Source of the DNA: Cyclospora cayetanensis
Lineage: Eukaryota; Apicomplexa; Conoidasida; Eucoccidiorida; Eimeriidae
Length of the DNA stretch: 64,000 bases
Assembly (NCBI RefSeq): GCF_002999335.1
Contig: NW_020312258.1
Location: forward strand, 434,001-498,000
Direction: 5' to 3'
Part shown: positions 41,342 to 53,534 of the stretch, one piece after another
How positions within the stretch are numbered: position 1 is the stretch's first letter
Layout: the number at the start of each line of letters is the position of its first letter
Notes under the pieces: model-generated
Told to the model about the DNA's origin: nothing
The model's database searches: none
The model's input: the letters and a program-made list of their open reading frames with translations, nothing else
Position numbers and translations under genes: made by a program

Positions 41342-43665
41342 CTAGCCGCAACTCGCCGTAGGGAGGGCCACGAAAGTACCAGGGTTTGGAGGCTGATAGG
41401 GATGGTGACAAGGGGGAAGAGCGTTGAAGAGCGCTTCAAAGGATGCGACAGCAGGCACGATTTCCAGGTCGTTTGGCTGTTTCTGCTCGTGTTGCTGCTG
41501 GTGGTGTTTGCGCGGCATGGGATTACAGTTTGTGGCGTTCTCGGCACTTGCGTAGAAGTCCTTGTCTTTACAGTGGGGGCACGTGCTGGTCGCCTGGTGT
41601 CTTTGCTGCTCCAGTTGGAAAAGGTGCTGCTGCTGCTGCTGCTGCACAATCTGCTGTTGGAATTCAGCGGCAGCCGTCACGCTGAGCCGTATAGAGTCCA
41701 CCTCGTGCAGCAGCTCTTTCAGAAGGGCAACCGGAACGCAGTTCTTGCTGCAGCAAGAGGCCTCTTCGGCTGCGTCGCATGGCAAATGCCACGGCCCCAT
41801 AAATTGTCCCCTTGCACCAACACCATGGCGAAGCACGATGTCTGCCATGGATGGCAGATATCTAGCTGCCAAATTCACACCATAATGTGTGTATACATAT
41901 ATGCGTATATACATATATATATATATATATGCATATGTATATATATGTGTATCAAGCGGTTCGACTCACCGAGAGACGACGGGCAAACGGATTCGACGGA
42001 GCGCTCTCTCTGCGTTTGTTGCTCGTCAGTGGGGGTAGCGGTGTGTGATGGCCAGCAGCACGAAAAGGGAGGCCTCAACACACGATCTCCTGGTTGTGCC
42101 GGCAGCAGCACATCCTCTGGTTCATGCTGTTGTTGCTGTCTCTCTGCGTGGCTGGAGGAGCACTTGAGTCGAGCCACTCTGACGGGGGAGGCGACATCGT
42201 AGGGGGTGACGGGGAGTCGCATGGCTGTGGGGTCAGTGACAATGTCGTATGCGCTGCTTTTGCGGCTTGTGCTGGGGAGGATGCCAGGAGACATGCGTCG
42301 TGCCTCGCGGTAGCTCGCTGAGTCCACGACGTACTGCTGCTGCCTTTCTTCCTGCAAAAGTCTGCTGCCCTCCTGCCGAGGTTGCTGCAAATTCTCCTCA
42401 TACGGCACGCCAACTGCGCAATGTGATGCCGTCGGGAGTAAGGCCCCACAGCTCTTCATGCCCCCAATCGGCAAGACGCCGTACGAGCTGTCACAGAAGC
42501 TGCTGCTGCTGCAGCTGCTGTCATAAGATGCTTTCGGCCAGAGTAAGGATGTCGCAGAAAGCGGCAGAGTCACCCTAAGAGGCACGTCTTGGTGCACTTG
42601 TCGCAGTTGTTGAGACTGCTGCTGAGACTGCGCTTCCCACCACTCAGGAGAGAATACCAGCTGCGCCTGTAGAGGGTAATGCCCCTCCAAGCTCTTCTTG
42701 CTGGACTGCGTGAAGCCTGCGTCGCGTGTGTGACTTTCAAGAGGCTGTTGCTGCTGGGGAGGGGAGTCTCTTTGAGGCTGTGTGGGGTGTCGGTCGTCTG
42801 TAATCGTGTACGAGGCCTCTGCCTCTGCCGCGCGAGAAGGAGATTGAGGAGGCGCATGGCCAGCGTCGTTGCTGCTGCTGCTGCTGCGTCTGCTGTCACT
42901 GAGGTTTTGAGGGAGGTTACCAGCTGCCCACTTCAGAATTTCCAGGATGTCAGACGCAGGAAGTCCCCCCAGAACCTTCTTGATTGTGGAGACTACTTGC
43001 TCTCGTGGATCTTCTTGCTCCTCCCCTTGAGACGATCTTGCAGCCGTTTGCGAGATGCCGCATGGCTCGCTTTCTTGAGAAGAAGGCCGTGGGGAAGGAG
43101 CTGAACCCTCACTGGGAGAGGCATAGGCTGTGCTGTCGTCTGTGAAGCCCGCTGGAGGCGGCGCTTCTGTTCCTGCTGCTGCTACTGCTCCTGCCGATGC
43201 TGCTGCTGTTGCTGCCTCAGCTGAAAGCTTGCCTTGTACTGCTTCCGACGGCAGGGAGAGTCGGGAAGGGGGAGCAGTTGCCCCCCCCTCCTGAGCTCGG
43301 CAAGCTGCCTGGGCTGCACTGTAGTACGACACACCCTGCTGCGCCTCCGACAGCATGACGCCTTTGCAGTCTGGCCATACACCCAAGGGGGGATGCGCAA
43401 AGACGTGCTCGCAGTAGGGCGATCTGTAGGACAGTCTGCGCAGCGAAGTGCCGAAGGCGTGTGCGGCTTGCATGGGCGTAGTTGAAGAGACTGCTGGCAG
43501 CAGTGGCGGTGGCTGCTGCCGCTGCTGCAAACACAAAGGGGGGCAGCTCCCATAAGATGGGAGCTCATATTGGCTAGAAGGCTGCACGAGCAGCTGTCGC
43601 TGCGGGAGTAGCATGTGCTGCTGCTGTTGTCGGTCCTGCTGCTCCTGCAGACGCCACGTCACCAT
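41342..43665 (-). CDS. Two-exon Gln/Ser-rich protein of unknown function
   Basis: Exon 1 is 43665-41970 (ATG, 565 codons plus one base), donor CTCG|GTGAGT. Exon 2 is 41865-41342, acceptor TTTGGCAG, the phase matching, giving about 739 residues. I do not recognise it. The chain is rich in Gln, Ser, Pro and Ala. The best-ordered parts are REQVVSTIKKVLGGLPASD, leading into ILEILKWAAGNLP near residue 240, and in exon 2 VALLKELLHEVDSIRLSVTA, followed by a Gln-rich coiled-coil-like stretch and a CPHC pair. The 104-bp intron is mostly TA repeat. A regulatory or scaffold role would be a guess. The next gene to the left (plus strand) ends within a few hundred bases, so the two are convergent. Confidence 0.68.
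41885..41955. repeat. TA-rich microsatellite filling an intron
   Basis: tatatacatatatgc-type sequence occupies most of the 104-bp intron (41969-41866) of the Gln/Ser-rich gene. The frame stays open through it on the sense strand, giving a spurious I/Y/H/M tail if it is not spliced. Confidence 0.85.
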
Positions 43666-45976
43666 AGCAACAAGCTCGCTGGCGACAGCCCTTTTGGGGT
43701 CATGAATTTGAGCCTTTCAAAGCGTGCGAGGCTTCTTAAAGCGTTAAGAGGGTGCTGCTGGACTGCGCAGAACGCGGCTATACTTCCCCCGCCGCCCTAG
43801 GCCTTATCGCTCTGGGCGATACAATAGTCTTGATGCAGGACCTTTTCACGAAGACAAGCACCCAACCATCCACTGCCCCGTCGTTTTAGTGTATGAAACC
43901 GGATATTTCAGAGAAAAGACGAGGGAAAGCAGCAGAGAAGCGGCCAAGTGAGACGACGTTTCGGCGCAGCAACCGTCACCGTCGACATCCAGCTGTCGCG
44001 CGCGCTGCGGCTACCGTTGTAGCGGCAGCTGCTGGTGCTGGCTGTGAACCCAAACTTTTAAAGGCATTGTTTTGCATTCGAAAAGATAATAAGGCACAGA
44101 AGGAGGGCGTCGTCCTCCAGCAGCGGCTGCTGCCGCTGCCTCCCCCACTGGAACGGTCTCTCGCTGCAAGGCCGGCGTAGAGAGTTGCCCAGTCGCACGC
44201 TATATTGCCATCGGGCGCACTGGAGTTTTGGCATTAGATCCAGACTATCGCTCCCTTGCGCCCATAGAAAGCCTCTAGGAACTCAGCACTGAGAGGCTCG
44301 AGCTTATTTTGTAAAGGGTGGCAGCTGTTTGTTACACTACTGAAAAAGTGCGCCTGCGTCAAGGCGGCTTTTCGGCATTCAGCAGAGAGCGCGTTATGTA
44401 CTAGTAGAGCGCCAGAAGCCTGTCTTGAAACTGCTTCTATTTTTGCTCGCGTCATGCAAAGTTGCATGGCAGACGTACTGCTGAAGCGTACTGATTGGAC
44501 AACTGAGAATACAAACTTTACAGGTCACTGGCCTGCCATTGGATCTTACACCGCACCAGCCGAGGCTCCCATGAGAGAGACTTCCAAATGCGGAAGTCTG
44601 CAGTATGGCTCCTAGGTGATCTTGGCTACAAGGGCATGCTTAGCCGAAAGAACCTCCTGGGAGCCACCCCGCGCTGTAACTAGTCATCCTGCGGCAAGTA
44701 ACCAACAGAGCTGTACTACCGCCCTTTAAAACAATGCCAGCCATACGGATCAGGAAGGTCCACAGCGCTGCCTTATTGGTTTGGCTTTCTGAACATCTTT
44801 TTTGAGCGGGGGCAGTGAGAGCACTTTTCGCGAGCTCTACACATGGAGACGTAATCTTTTGTGATTGGAGGCTACGGACTATGCGCAATCAGCGGTTTGC
44901 TGCGGGTGATCTTGAATGGCGAATCTACAAACTGCTAGCGGGCCGTTTAAACCCCCGTGTGCCCAAGAAATCTCAAGGACGCGAGCAGGGAAACGGTGTT
45001 ATTCCTTTCTTTGAAAACTCTCGACAGCTGTCTATAAATTTTCCCCCAGGGCTGGAAGTTATACATGTTCCTCTATAGAAGCCTCAGATAAAGCGTCACG
45101 CTTTGCGGCTGGCCAAGCTATGCTTCGGCAAAATCTACGAAAGAAACCACAATTTCTTAATGGTGGATGACACAAACGAGCGGCTGGACCTGCCTGCCTG
45201 CCCAGGTTGCTCATGAACAGACTTTGTCCTCGAGAAGAGCACCAAAAGCTGTTTCCTGGTGTGCTTTACTGCGCTGCAGCTGATGGAGTTGGCAAGCTTA
45301 GACCAAATGTGTAAAGCCCGCACTGCCTTCTTTCTGCAAGTCGGCGGGCTGCTGTTGCGATTGCGAGAGCTACGAGCGCAGGCAACTCACTCCTGCGTAG
45401 GAATAGAGCCGTTTAAAGCTGCAGTTGAGCGCTTTTTGTAGTACACTGGCTCTCTTTACCCTAAGATCTCTGGGTAACCCAAGGGCCGGTTCGCTCGGGG
45501 TGTCTGTCCAGCTTGTTCCTCGCAGAGCATGCGTGGGTGCTTGGTTAGCTCTATATTGCAGAGGGGAGAACACTAGGTGTGTGGGCAGTGGCTTGCGACG
45601 ATGTGCAACGGGGTGAGGATGAATGAAGATGCAGAGCCCTTCTCAAAAAGTGCATGCACACCGCCCCACCCCTCTTCGGCCCCCTGCACCTGTACCAGTC
45701 CCCCCTTTTTATGCCAAGTTTCTTTGCGACTAGAATGAATGCGTGTGCGGAGGCAATGACGGCAATAACGGGAAGGGAGATTTCTGGGAGAACCCTCTGA
45801 TAACTGTCTCTCTTTCATGGAGTTGGAGTCAGAAAATATAGCCTTAGGTAGACTCTGGGAGTTTTGCCAGCGCTGCCCCGTGAAGAAAAAACGCTGCTAC
45901 GTTGTAGCATTCACAGGTCACACGGCAAGAGCCTTCCGTACAGTGGTCAAAAGGAGCTTCCTGTTAGCCTGCTGCA

Positions 45977-45983
45977 GAGAGAG

Positions 45984-46014
<31 letters not shown>

Positions 46015-46029
46015 TAGAGAGAGAGAGAT

Positions 46030-46070
<41 letters not shown>
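45977..46070. repeat. AGAG/AGAC microsatellite
   Basis: About 94 bp of agagagac followed by eight or more gacagaca units. Purine-rich on the + strand, with no gene assigned on either side. Confidence 0.9.
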
Positions 46071-46620
46071 GCCAAGTACTTCCGTCCCTACCTTCTAGCA
46101 CGGTACGTGGGGAAGACTTCTCTTCGCGAGGAAAGCCTGGCCGTCACGGGAAAGAATATGCAGCAAGCGAGGGGAAAGCTGATTAACAGGGTTACCCTCG
46201 CCTGGCACATCCCACACAGCGTACCTACCCCCTTCCCCTCTTCTGTTTGTGTGCTGTGGGAGACAGGAACGCGATAAAAGCGAAGGTCGCTTGATCACCG
46301 CGATAGGTTGCCTGCTCCGTGTTTGTTTTGATGTAAGACTTCCCGAAACGCTTCCATCTGTAGCGTGTGTCTAATTTGAGAGGCGCTGAGCTGCAACTAC
46401 CTACAGCTCGCTGGATGCCAGACTCAGTCAGTCTAAGCGCGCATGAAGCACGTAGGATCCCTCGACTGCGCTTGCCGCTTCCAACACATACGGGTTTAGT
46501 GCTTGCCCTTAAAAAGCCCTTCTTCACACAGCTAGGCAACGAAGGAAATTCCGAGGCAACAGATGGTTGGGGAGGATCTCCAGCCCAGGTTCGAGCAGCA
46601 GCGCTAGAGCGGCTACAGCT

Positions 46621-46662
46621 CCGTATATATATATATAAATATATAAATATATATATATATAG
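46621..46662. repeat. TA/TAAA microsatellite
   Basis: gtatatatatataaatatataaatatatatata over about 42 bp, isolated in a gene-poor stretch. Confidence 0.85.
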
Positions 46663-47138
46663 ATGGCTGCATTCACCAGTCCTCGGGAAAGGTGGAGCGA
46701 GCAGCAGACACTGCTCCTACGTTATTAACTGCTTGCGGCATCCCTGTGGCTGCTTCCGCAGGAGCAGCAGTCATGGTATGCTGCTGAAGCTGGAGGAAGG
46801 GAAATTTCTTGTGCAAAAGAAGAGGCCTAGAACCGCCCTGTCGGCGGCTGCGCCACAACTGCCATATATGAAAATATGTGTCTCTAACTGCGGCGCATGC
46901 TGCAAAGCTTCACGCGTGTCTCTTGTCTCCCGACGCACTGCGTGTGACTCCCCAAGAGACACCCCAAGCGCCGTGCAGGTGAGCGGTGTTGCAGCCGGAA
47001 GCACACGCAGTGGGAGCTAGCAATTCTGGATGCTCTGCTAGTTTTTCAAAAGACAGACTCAGTACAGCCATCCACTACGATCTGTCAGAGGGATGTGTAA
47101 CATCATCCCTTGAAGGCTGCACACCGCAGCAGCAGCAG

Positions 47139-50100
47139 CTAAGGCATCTCCAACTCCTCCTCCTCTGCGTCTGCGCCTAAAGCTGCTGCTCGAGCAGCGA
47201 TATCTAAGGGTTCCAACTGCGCTGCCGCCGTCCACATTCCTATTGCCCAGTTATAAAGGACGGCAGAAGGAGCTGCCAGCATGGCGACTGCGCTGTCAAG
47301 TCTGAGAGCACTCTTCTCAGTCGCATCCAGCATGTGGAAGGTGCTGCGGCATTTAGCACAGAGGCAACTGTGCGCAACCAGAAGGTTCTCGCATCCCTCA
47401 GATCCTGTGCAGAAGGGCCTCACTGCCTTTTTCCCAAACCTCCCTTCCCACGCGACTCGGTTCAAAGCGCTCCGCAGACGAAGAACCACGCGGATGAAAT
47501 TTCCTTCCCCCCATGATTTCCGGATAAGATGCTTACCGCCTGGAATGTGCCGTCAGCAGGATTGGCAGGTGCGGATGAAATGCAGTCGAGACTAGGGGGC
47601 AGTCCTCTGCCCCTCCGCTGACGCTGCTGCCTCTGCAGCCGTCAGCGAGACTATGCAAGACCTCTGCTGAGAGGCACGTAGGGCAGTCGCTGCTGCCAAG
47701 GCTGCTGACAACGCCTGCATCAGGGAGGTGCAAGACTTGGCTACCGTCCCTAAGGCTAAACACACTCAACGATCCGTCCTGGTTGCCTGCATGCAAGCAC
47801 CACAGCAGCGTCAACAGCAGCAGCAAGCTACATACATGCATACCAAGACACAGACAGACAGAGGCAGAGAGAGAACTCGACGGCTCACACTGCGGTCTGC
47901 AAGACTGCGTAGCAAGTAGCTATTGGAGGTGCGCAACAATGGGAACGTAAAAAACTACGCGAAGCTGTCTTCCAATGCACGAAACACATGCCAACTTTTC
48001 CATTCCTTCACACACGACCCAACGGCGCAATGCACTACCTGCAACGAGCGCTTCATCCTTGACATCAAACAGCATTTTGTTGGGACGGCATGCGCTGCGC
48101 CTGTTCAGACGGAAGAGAGGTGTCTCTAAAGCCCTCAAATCCCAGCAGCGGATGAAAGGATCTTGACGATGGCCACTCAGTAACAACTCCCCACCTGCAA
48201 ACATCAGCTGCAGCCACAACAGCGCAAAGCACAAAACGCCAACACCCCGGTGCTAAGCACGCACAGGCCTAACACAAGCAAAAGGAGAACGCATGAATAG
48301 TGGTTCGTGATGGCAGCTCGAAAAAAAAGAATCGCATCCATATACATATATATATATATATATACATACCTATATACACTATATATATATACATACTGTA
48401 TATATACACACTGTATGTACATATATACTATATATATACTGTATATATACTGTATATATATACTGTATATATACACACTGTATACACTATATATACTGTA
48501 TATACAGATATATATACTGTATATACAGATATATATACTGTCTATACAGATATCACGTCGAAGTGGTGCGAGAAGCGCCTGCTGCTGCTGCTGCTCTGGT
48601 TGCAGTTCTTGCTGTTGTATCGCTATGTGTGTCACCTCGTGACCTTTCCACCCTTAAACCACGTAACAGCAGCAGATTACCTGCGTGACACCGCCAGAGA
48701 GCGTCTGTCCATCAACAGCTGCTGTTTTATTCCTTTTGCTTCGAAGATCGTACAAACCCACAGTGCCAGCGTGGCTGCCGCAGGCGACCAAAGTACTCTT
48801 GCTGCTGCTTGACAGCGCAGCGATCGCAGAAATGATGCCTTTCTGCGTCGCATGGCCTTTGCTGCGGCGGTTCCCCAGCAGCCATTCCTGCAAAGCACGT
48901 CAGACGGCGAGAGAATAGCTGCGTCTCTGAGGGAGCAGTTGCGAGCGTCCAGCAGCCGCAGAGAGCGGCAGCACGCCTCAGGTGCAGCAGCTCACCTCGA
49001 TCGGTTTGCCAGGGCTGTACGTATCGAAGAGGAAAAACGAACTTCTCGATGTTGCCAGCAGCTGCAAATGCTGCTGCTGCGAATTGCGCTGCTGCTGGGG
49101 AAGGGTGCACAGACCGTATACCTGCCTTAACTCGTCTCCCCTGTCCACAGCCATCAAGGAGCAGAGCAATGCGCCATCCCTGAGCCGCCTTAGCTGGATC
49201 TGCAGCAGGCAGAGGAGAGAGCAAACCACGCCAGAAGGGAACGCATGCATGCGTGCATGCGTGTGCATCTATGCACCCGCGAGACTTCAGTGCTGAACGC
49301 CCCCACACCTGCTGATGCCACGAGAAACGAACACACACAAGCTGCGCTGCAGCAGAAACAATCGTGCCAAAACTACACACAACGACGAGCCATAATCGTC
49401 ATCATCTCCCCTCCCCGACGAAGACGACGACCGCCTCTCAGGTGTCTTGACACTCCGCGACACCAATAAAACAGGGAGGAAGAAAGGCAGTGCCAAAGGG
49501 AGGTCAGGAAAGCAGCAAGAGCAGCGCCGAAAAACGCTGCTTCTGCAAGAAACTGAAGGAAGGTTCAATGGAAGGCGAGCAACAAAGAGCGGGGCGGGAA
49601 GGGGGGGGAAACACATATCTGAAGAAGCTTGTTGCTCACCGGATGGTCGACTGCAGCAACCGCAAAACAACACCTGTCAGCATACTCCCACTGCAATTCC
49701 TGCGAGAAGGCAACGGCTCGAATTGCTTCCCCCTCGCACACCTCCAGCCAAGGCGTCATATTGCCTGCTGTACACGGTGCTCCTTCGCGGCTCCCCTCTC
49801 CTCCTACCGTTGGTGCAAAAGCTGCATCCCCTTCAGCTTCTTGCGAGGTGCTGCCTGAGGGGGCCATACAGCAAGCAAGCGCACAGCATGCAAACCAACA
49901 CACCTCACTTCGGCTTTAGCAGCGCGCAAGCAAGGCGGCTGCCTCTTTGCGCACCAACGTACAACAACAACGAAAAGTGCAACTCCAGTAACAAGGAGCA
50001 GTGCAACAAAAACACCAAGAAGCCCAACAACAACAAGTGCAACAACAACAATAACAACAAGTGCAACAACAATAACAAAAAGTGCAACAACAAGAAGAAG

Positions 50101-50717
50101 CGCAACAATAAAAACGAGAAGAAGTGCATCAATAACAACAAGAAGTACAATAACAACAAGAAGTACAATAACAACAACAAGTGCAACAACAATAACAAGA
50201 AGTGCAATACCAATAACAACAACAAGTGCAACAACAATAACAAGAAGTGCAACAACAATAACAACAACAAGTGCAACAACACTAAGATGAAGTGCAACAA
50301 CAATAACAACAAGTGCAACAACAATAACAACAAGTGCAACAACAATAACAACAACAAGTGCAACAACAATAACAACAAGTGCAACAACAATAACAATAAC
50401 AAGTGCGCACTTAGATTCTCAGGTGTCGCGTAGAAGCGCATGAGTCCTCCCTCAAATACAGAGCAGACGCCGCTGCCGTCTGGCAGCCACTCTGCCCACT
50501 GCAAAGCTCCTGCCTCTGCTGTTGCTGCTGGCAATGCTGCAAGAAGAGAAGGGGGGAGGATATCTGTAACCTCACACCCCTTCCCGGAAGCGGCAGCCTG
50601 CAAGACGAGGCTTTTTTCGAATAGCGCAAAGCAGCTGTGGCGCATGCACGAGGCTCGCAAGCCCACCTCTGCTCCACAAGGCACGTGCCATTGCAGAGCG
50701 GCTGCTGCCCCCACCAT
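47139..50717 (-). CDS. WRAP53: WRAP53/TCAB1-like WD40 protein
   Basis: Human WRAP53 delivers telomerase RNA and other small Cajal-body RNAs; this looks like its apicomplexan counterpart. Seven exons fit in phase: 50717-50411, 49854-49640, 49199-48996, 48887-48681, 48207-48039, 47786-47537, 47367-47139, giving 526 residues (human 548). Family landmarks in order: WLPDGSGVCSVFEGGLMRFY; VCEGEAIRAVAFS; DHP then IQLRRLRDGALLC; FFLFDTYSPGKPIE; GIISAIAAL, ACGSHAGTVGLYDL and SGGVTQ; SGHRQDPFIRCWDLRALETP; MLFDVKDEALVAGNQDGSLS; VSTAFHPHLPILLTAHS; and VLYNWAIGMW near the end. These are the WD40 blades of WRAP53, including the H/RKDP..CWDLR signature. Its start at ATG 50717 is provisional: the frame is open upstream without an ATG, so a short 5' exon may exist. 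Intron 1 is an AAC-repeat array and intron 4 a TA-rich array. Telomerase or scaRNA binding here is inferred by homology. Confidence 0.85.
48336..48550. repeat. TATATATACTGTATATATAC tandem array
   Basis: About 215 bp of units related to tatatatactgtatatac, many self-complementary (actgtatatacagt-like), in intron 4 (48680-48208) of the WRAP53-like gene. Strong cruciform potential. Confidence 0.88.
49966..50404. repeat. AAC/AAT trinucleotide array with AAGTGC punctuation
   Basis: About 440 bp of aacaacaataacaac interrupted every 12-27 bp by aagtgc. It fills most of intron 1 of the WRAP53-like gene. All units are multiples of three, so the array is open on both strands: Asn/Lys/Cys on plus, Leu/His on minus, the latter in frame with exon 1. 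Confidence 0.93.
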
Positions 50718-51081
50718 TGCAATCTCCAACTCTCTGTTTGCTGTTGCAAAACTTGCGCTGCTAGCAAGCGAGATCCCCTCTCCCACCGTTGTGTAGGTAG
50801 CAGTCGCCCCCTACCCGTGTTCACTGCTCTCTTCCTCCACAAGCATGCAGCAGCAAAAGGCAGTCCTCTCGCACTGCTGCAAGTGGACGAACAGCCCGTC
50901 CCCTCCCCGCTCCGACGCTCCACTAGACGCCCTTTCACGCCAACAAACTCCGACAAAACTCCTACACGCGTCTCGCAAGTTCTCCTCCCTCCTGCCAAGC
51001 GCCTTGGTGCCGCGTAACCAGCGTCGTGACAGCGCAACGACGTGCAGCAGCAGCAGCAGCAGCAGCACAGCCGCTGTGCGG

Positions 51082-51570
51082 CTAACAGTCTGTTATCGCA
51101 GGGGAACCTGCAGCGCAGGAAAGGGAGGAAGGCCGCTGTTTCTTAACTGAGGGAGGCGCAATGGATGCTGCTGCAGTAGCACCCCCTGTAGGCGCTTGCT
51201 CCGCTGCTGCGGCAAGACAGAAAGCCACTGACGCCGCCGTTTGTGCCGCAGCTGCTGCTGCACTTGCTGCCTGCAAGGCAGCAGCTGCTGCAGATTCCGC
51301 AGCAGTGGCTGCTGCTTCTGCTGCCGTTGCTGCAGTCGCTGCAGCCTGCAAAGCAGCTTCTGCAGCCTCCGCGTCGACCCCTCCGAAAAACTGCTGCCCG
51401 TCCTGCTGCTGCTGCAACAGCTGCACCTGCTGCTGCAACTGCTGCTGCTGCTGCTGTTGCTGCTCCAGCGCTGCTCCGCCGCTGCTTCCTCCTCCAGCGC
51501 CGCTCCGCTGCCGCTTCGCCCGCTGCGGAGAATTGCAGCTGCCCTCTGCCGTCTGACCTCCAGCAGCAGC

Positions 51571-51609
<39 letters not shown>

Positions 51610-51786
51610 GGTCCCCGCGGAGGAGGGGGGGACTGCTGCCGCTGCACCGACACAGAGAGAAGCGAGCGAAACAGGAGCTGCTGCTGCTGCTGCTGCTGCG
51701 GCTGCTGCCGTTGCTGCCGAGGATGCCAGTGCCGCCTCCCCGCTGCTGCAGCGCAAGGCAGCTGCAGCGTTCTGAATTGCGTCTGC

Positions 51787-51819
<33 letters not shown>

Positions 51820-52283
51820 GTCCTGCGCGCGTACTGCCGCTGCTGCAGCCTCCGCCCCCTGCGCTAAGGCCGCTGCTGCGGCGTCTCCTGCCTCTGCGGC
51901 TGCTGCTGCTGCTGCTGCTGCTGCTGCGGCTTCTTCCAACTTTGGCGCGAGCAGAAAGCCACCCTTCTCGTTCGCCACTGCCGAGCGCGTCACAGCGAGG
52001 GAATGCAGCAGCTGTAAAACTTGGGAATTGCTGCTCGAGATATCCAGCGGATTGAAGGCAGCGCTCGTCGTGCCCGCTTGTGGAGGCGGGTAACCTGCTG
52101 CTGCTGCTGCTGCTGCTGCCGCTGCTGCCTGACCCTTCGCGAGCTGCTGCTGCTGCTGGATGCCCTCTCCTACTGTTGCCAGACAGCCTTGTTGTTGAGC
52201 CTCCCGCCTCTGCACCCTCTTCGAACGCGACGCAGGAGTGGCAGTGGCAGCAGTCCCCGAGGGAGCTGCTGCTGCTCCTGCTG

Positions 52284-52326
<43 letters not shown>

Positions 52327-53496
52327 TGGAAGCGGCGGAACTGCCCCGCCAAGCGGCAGCGCAGCGAGCAGCGCAGCAGCAGCCGCCGCAGCAGCAGCGT
52401 TTTCTCCTCCTCCGCACTGCGCGGCAGACTGCTGCTGCTGCTGCGAAGGAAGCCACCCCGCTGTCACTCCCGCAGCAGCCGCACGAGGAGGCGAAGATCC
52501 TGGAGAAGCAGCGTTGCTGCAGCAGGAAATAGCTAAACTTGATGGCAAGACGCCGTATCCCCCGAGCGAGCAGCGCTGCTGATGAGACTGCGCCTGCTGA
52601 TGAGACTGCGCCTGCTGATGCTGAGACTGGTGAGACTGAGAGGGCTGCTGCCGCGCGCCGTCTCCCCCTTCTCCTAACTCGGCAGCTGCCGTTGCAGCAG
52701 CCAGCAGTCGCTGTCGTCTGGCGAGCTCCTCTCGAAGACGGCGCTCAACTCGCTTCTGATGACCACTTTTCCAGCGTTTCTTTGCACCTGCTGGCTGCCC
52801 TTTCGAAGTCGCCGACGTCGTAGCCGTCACAGAAGACGCCCCCGCAGCGGAAGCTGCACAGACAGCTGCTTGCGCTTGTGCTGCTTGAACTTGTGCTTGC
52901 GCTTGTGCTACTGATTGTTGGAGATCTAAGGGTGCGGCGTTGCTGTGATTGCTGCCAAGGGGAGCAAACGCCACACACGAGGCTCCCTTTTGCACAGCAC
53001 TGGGCGAAACTGTTGTAGTTGACACTGGGGCAGCTGCTACTGCTTGTGCCGAGTGTTGCTGCTGCTGCTGCTGCTTGCTGCCGTTCGCCAGATCTAGAGA
53101 GCCTCCGTAAGCCAGCAGCAGCACGTCTGCTGCTGCGCCTGTTGAGGCAGTGGCAGTCGCAGCGGGAGAAGCGCCTGTTGCGCAAGCAGAAGGAAATCCA
53201 GACTCTGACGGTGGTTCTGAGGAATCTGCTGCTAAGGGGCACTCGACAGGCGACAGCGTCGTTGCTGCTGCTGGTGTTGTTGCTGCTGCTGGCGTTGTTG
53301 CTGCTGCTGGCGTCGTTCCTGCTGCTCCAGAGGCCCCTAAGGAAGCAACTGCGCCGCAGACTCCCGCTGCAGGAGTGGCTGTTGACTGCCCTGCTGCTGC
53401 TGCTGCTGCTGTCGCCGTCTTCTCCTGCTGCACGACCCCACACGTCGCAGCGGGGAGAGAGGGGATGAACGGCGCGTGCAGCGGCTGCCGTGCCAT
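51082..53496 (-). CDS. Ala-rich low-complexity protein with basic segments
   Basis: The longest reading of a CTG/CAG-packed region, from ATG 53496 to TAG at about 51082 (about 804 residues; the frame is open further upstream to 53664 without an ATG). Poly-Ala runs of 10 or more are coded by GCA. Non-repetitive islands favour this frame over the five others: MARQPLHAPFIPSLPAATCG at the start, a basic helix KKRWKSGHQKRVERRLREEL, FNPLDISSSNSQVLQLLHSL, RSAVANEKGGFLLAP, a possible nuclear signal RAKRQRSG, then a Gln run and an Ala-rich helix, ending VKKQRPSSLSC. I do not recognise the family. Nuclear or nucleolar location is a guess from the basic patches. It lies about 365 bp downstream of the WRAP53-like start, on the same strand. 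Confidence 0.6.
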
Positions 53497-53502
53497 TAGC
53501 CG

Positions 53503-53534
<32 letters not shown>

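Larger units (their letters stand above)
43666..47138. other. 3.5-kb stretch without a confident gene
   Basis: It has few CAG tracts compared with its neighbours. A basic frame from ATG 43893 to 44180 (+, MKPDISEKRRGKAAEKRP) could be a first exon, but I could not extend it. The open frames at 44.8-45.1 kb and 45.8-46.0 kb (+) show no motif. AGAC/AGAG (45977-46070) and TA (46621-46662) microsatellites are present. Confidence 0.4.

Noticed and set aside
49447..50433. Plus-strand frame with poly-Asn/Lys/Cys
   Set aside because: It is the reverse side of the WRAP53 intron-1 repeat and exons; homology and splice phases support the minus strand.
51243..52055. Plus-strand Leu-rich frame of 270 codons
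   Set aside because: It is pure CTG reading with no non-repeat islands; the minus Ala frame has better islands and more than 800 codons.
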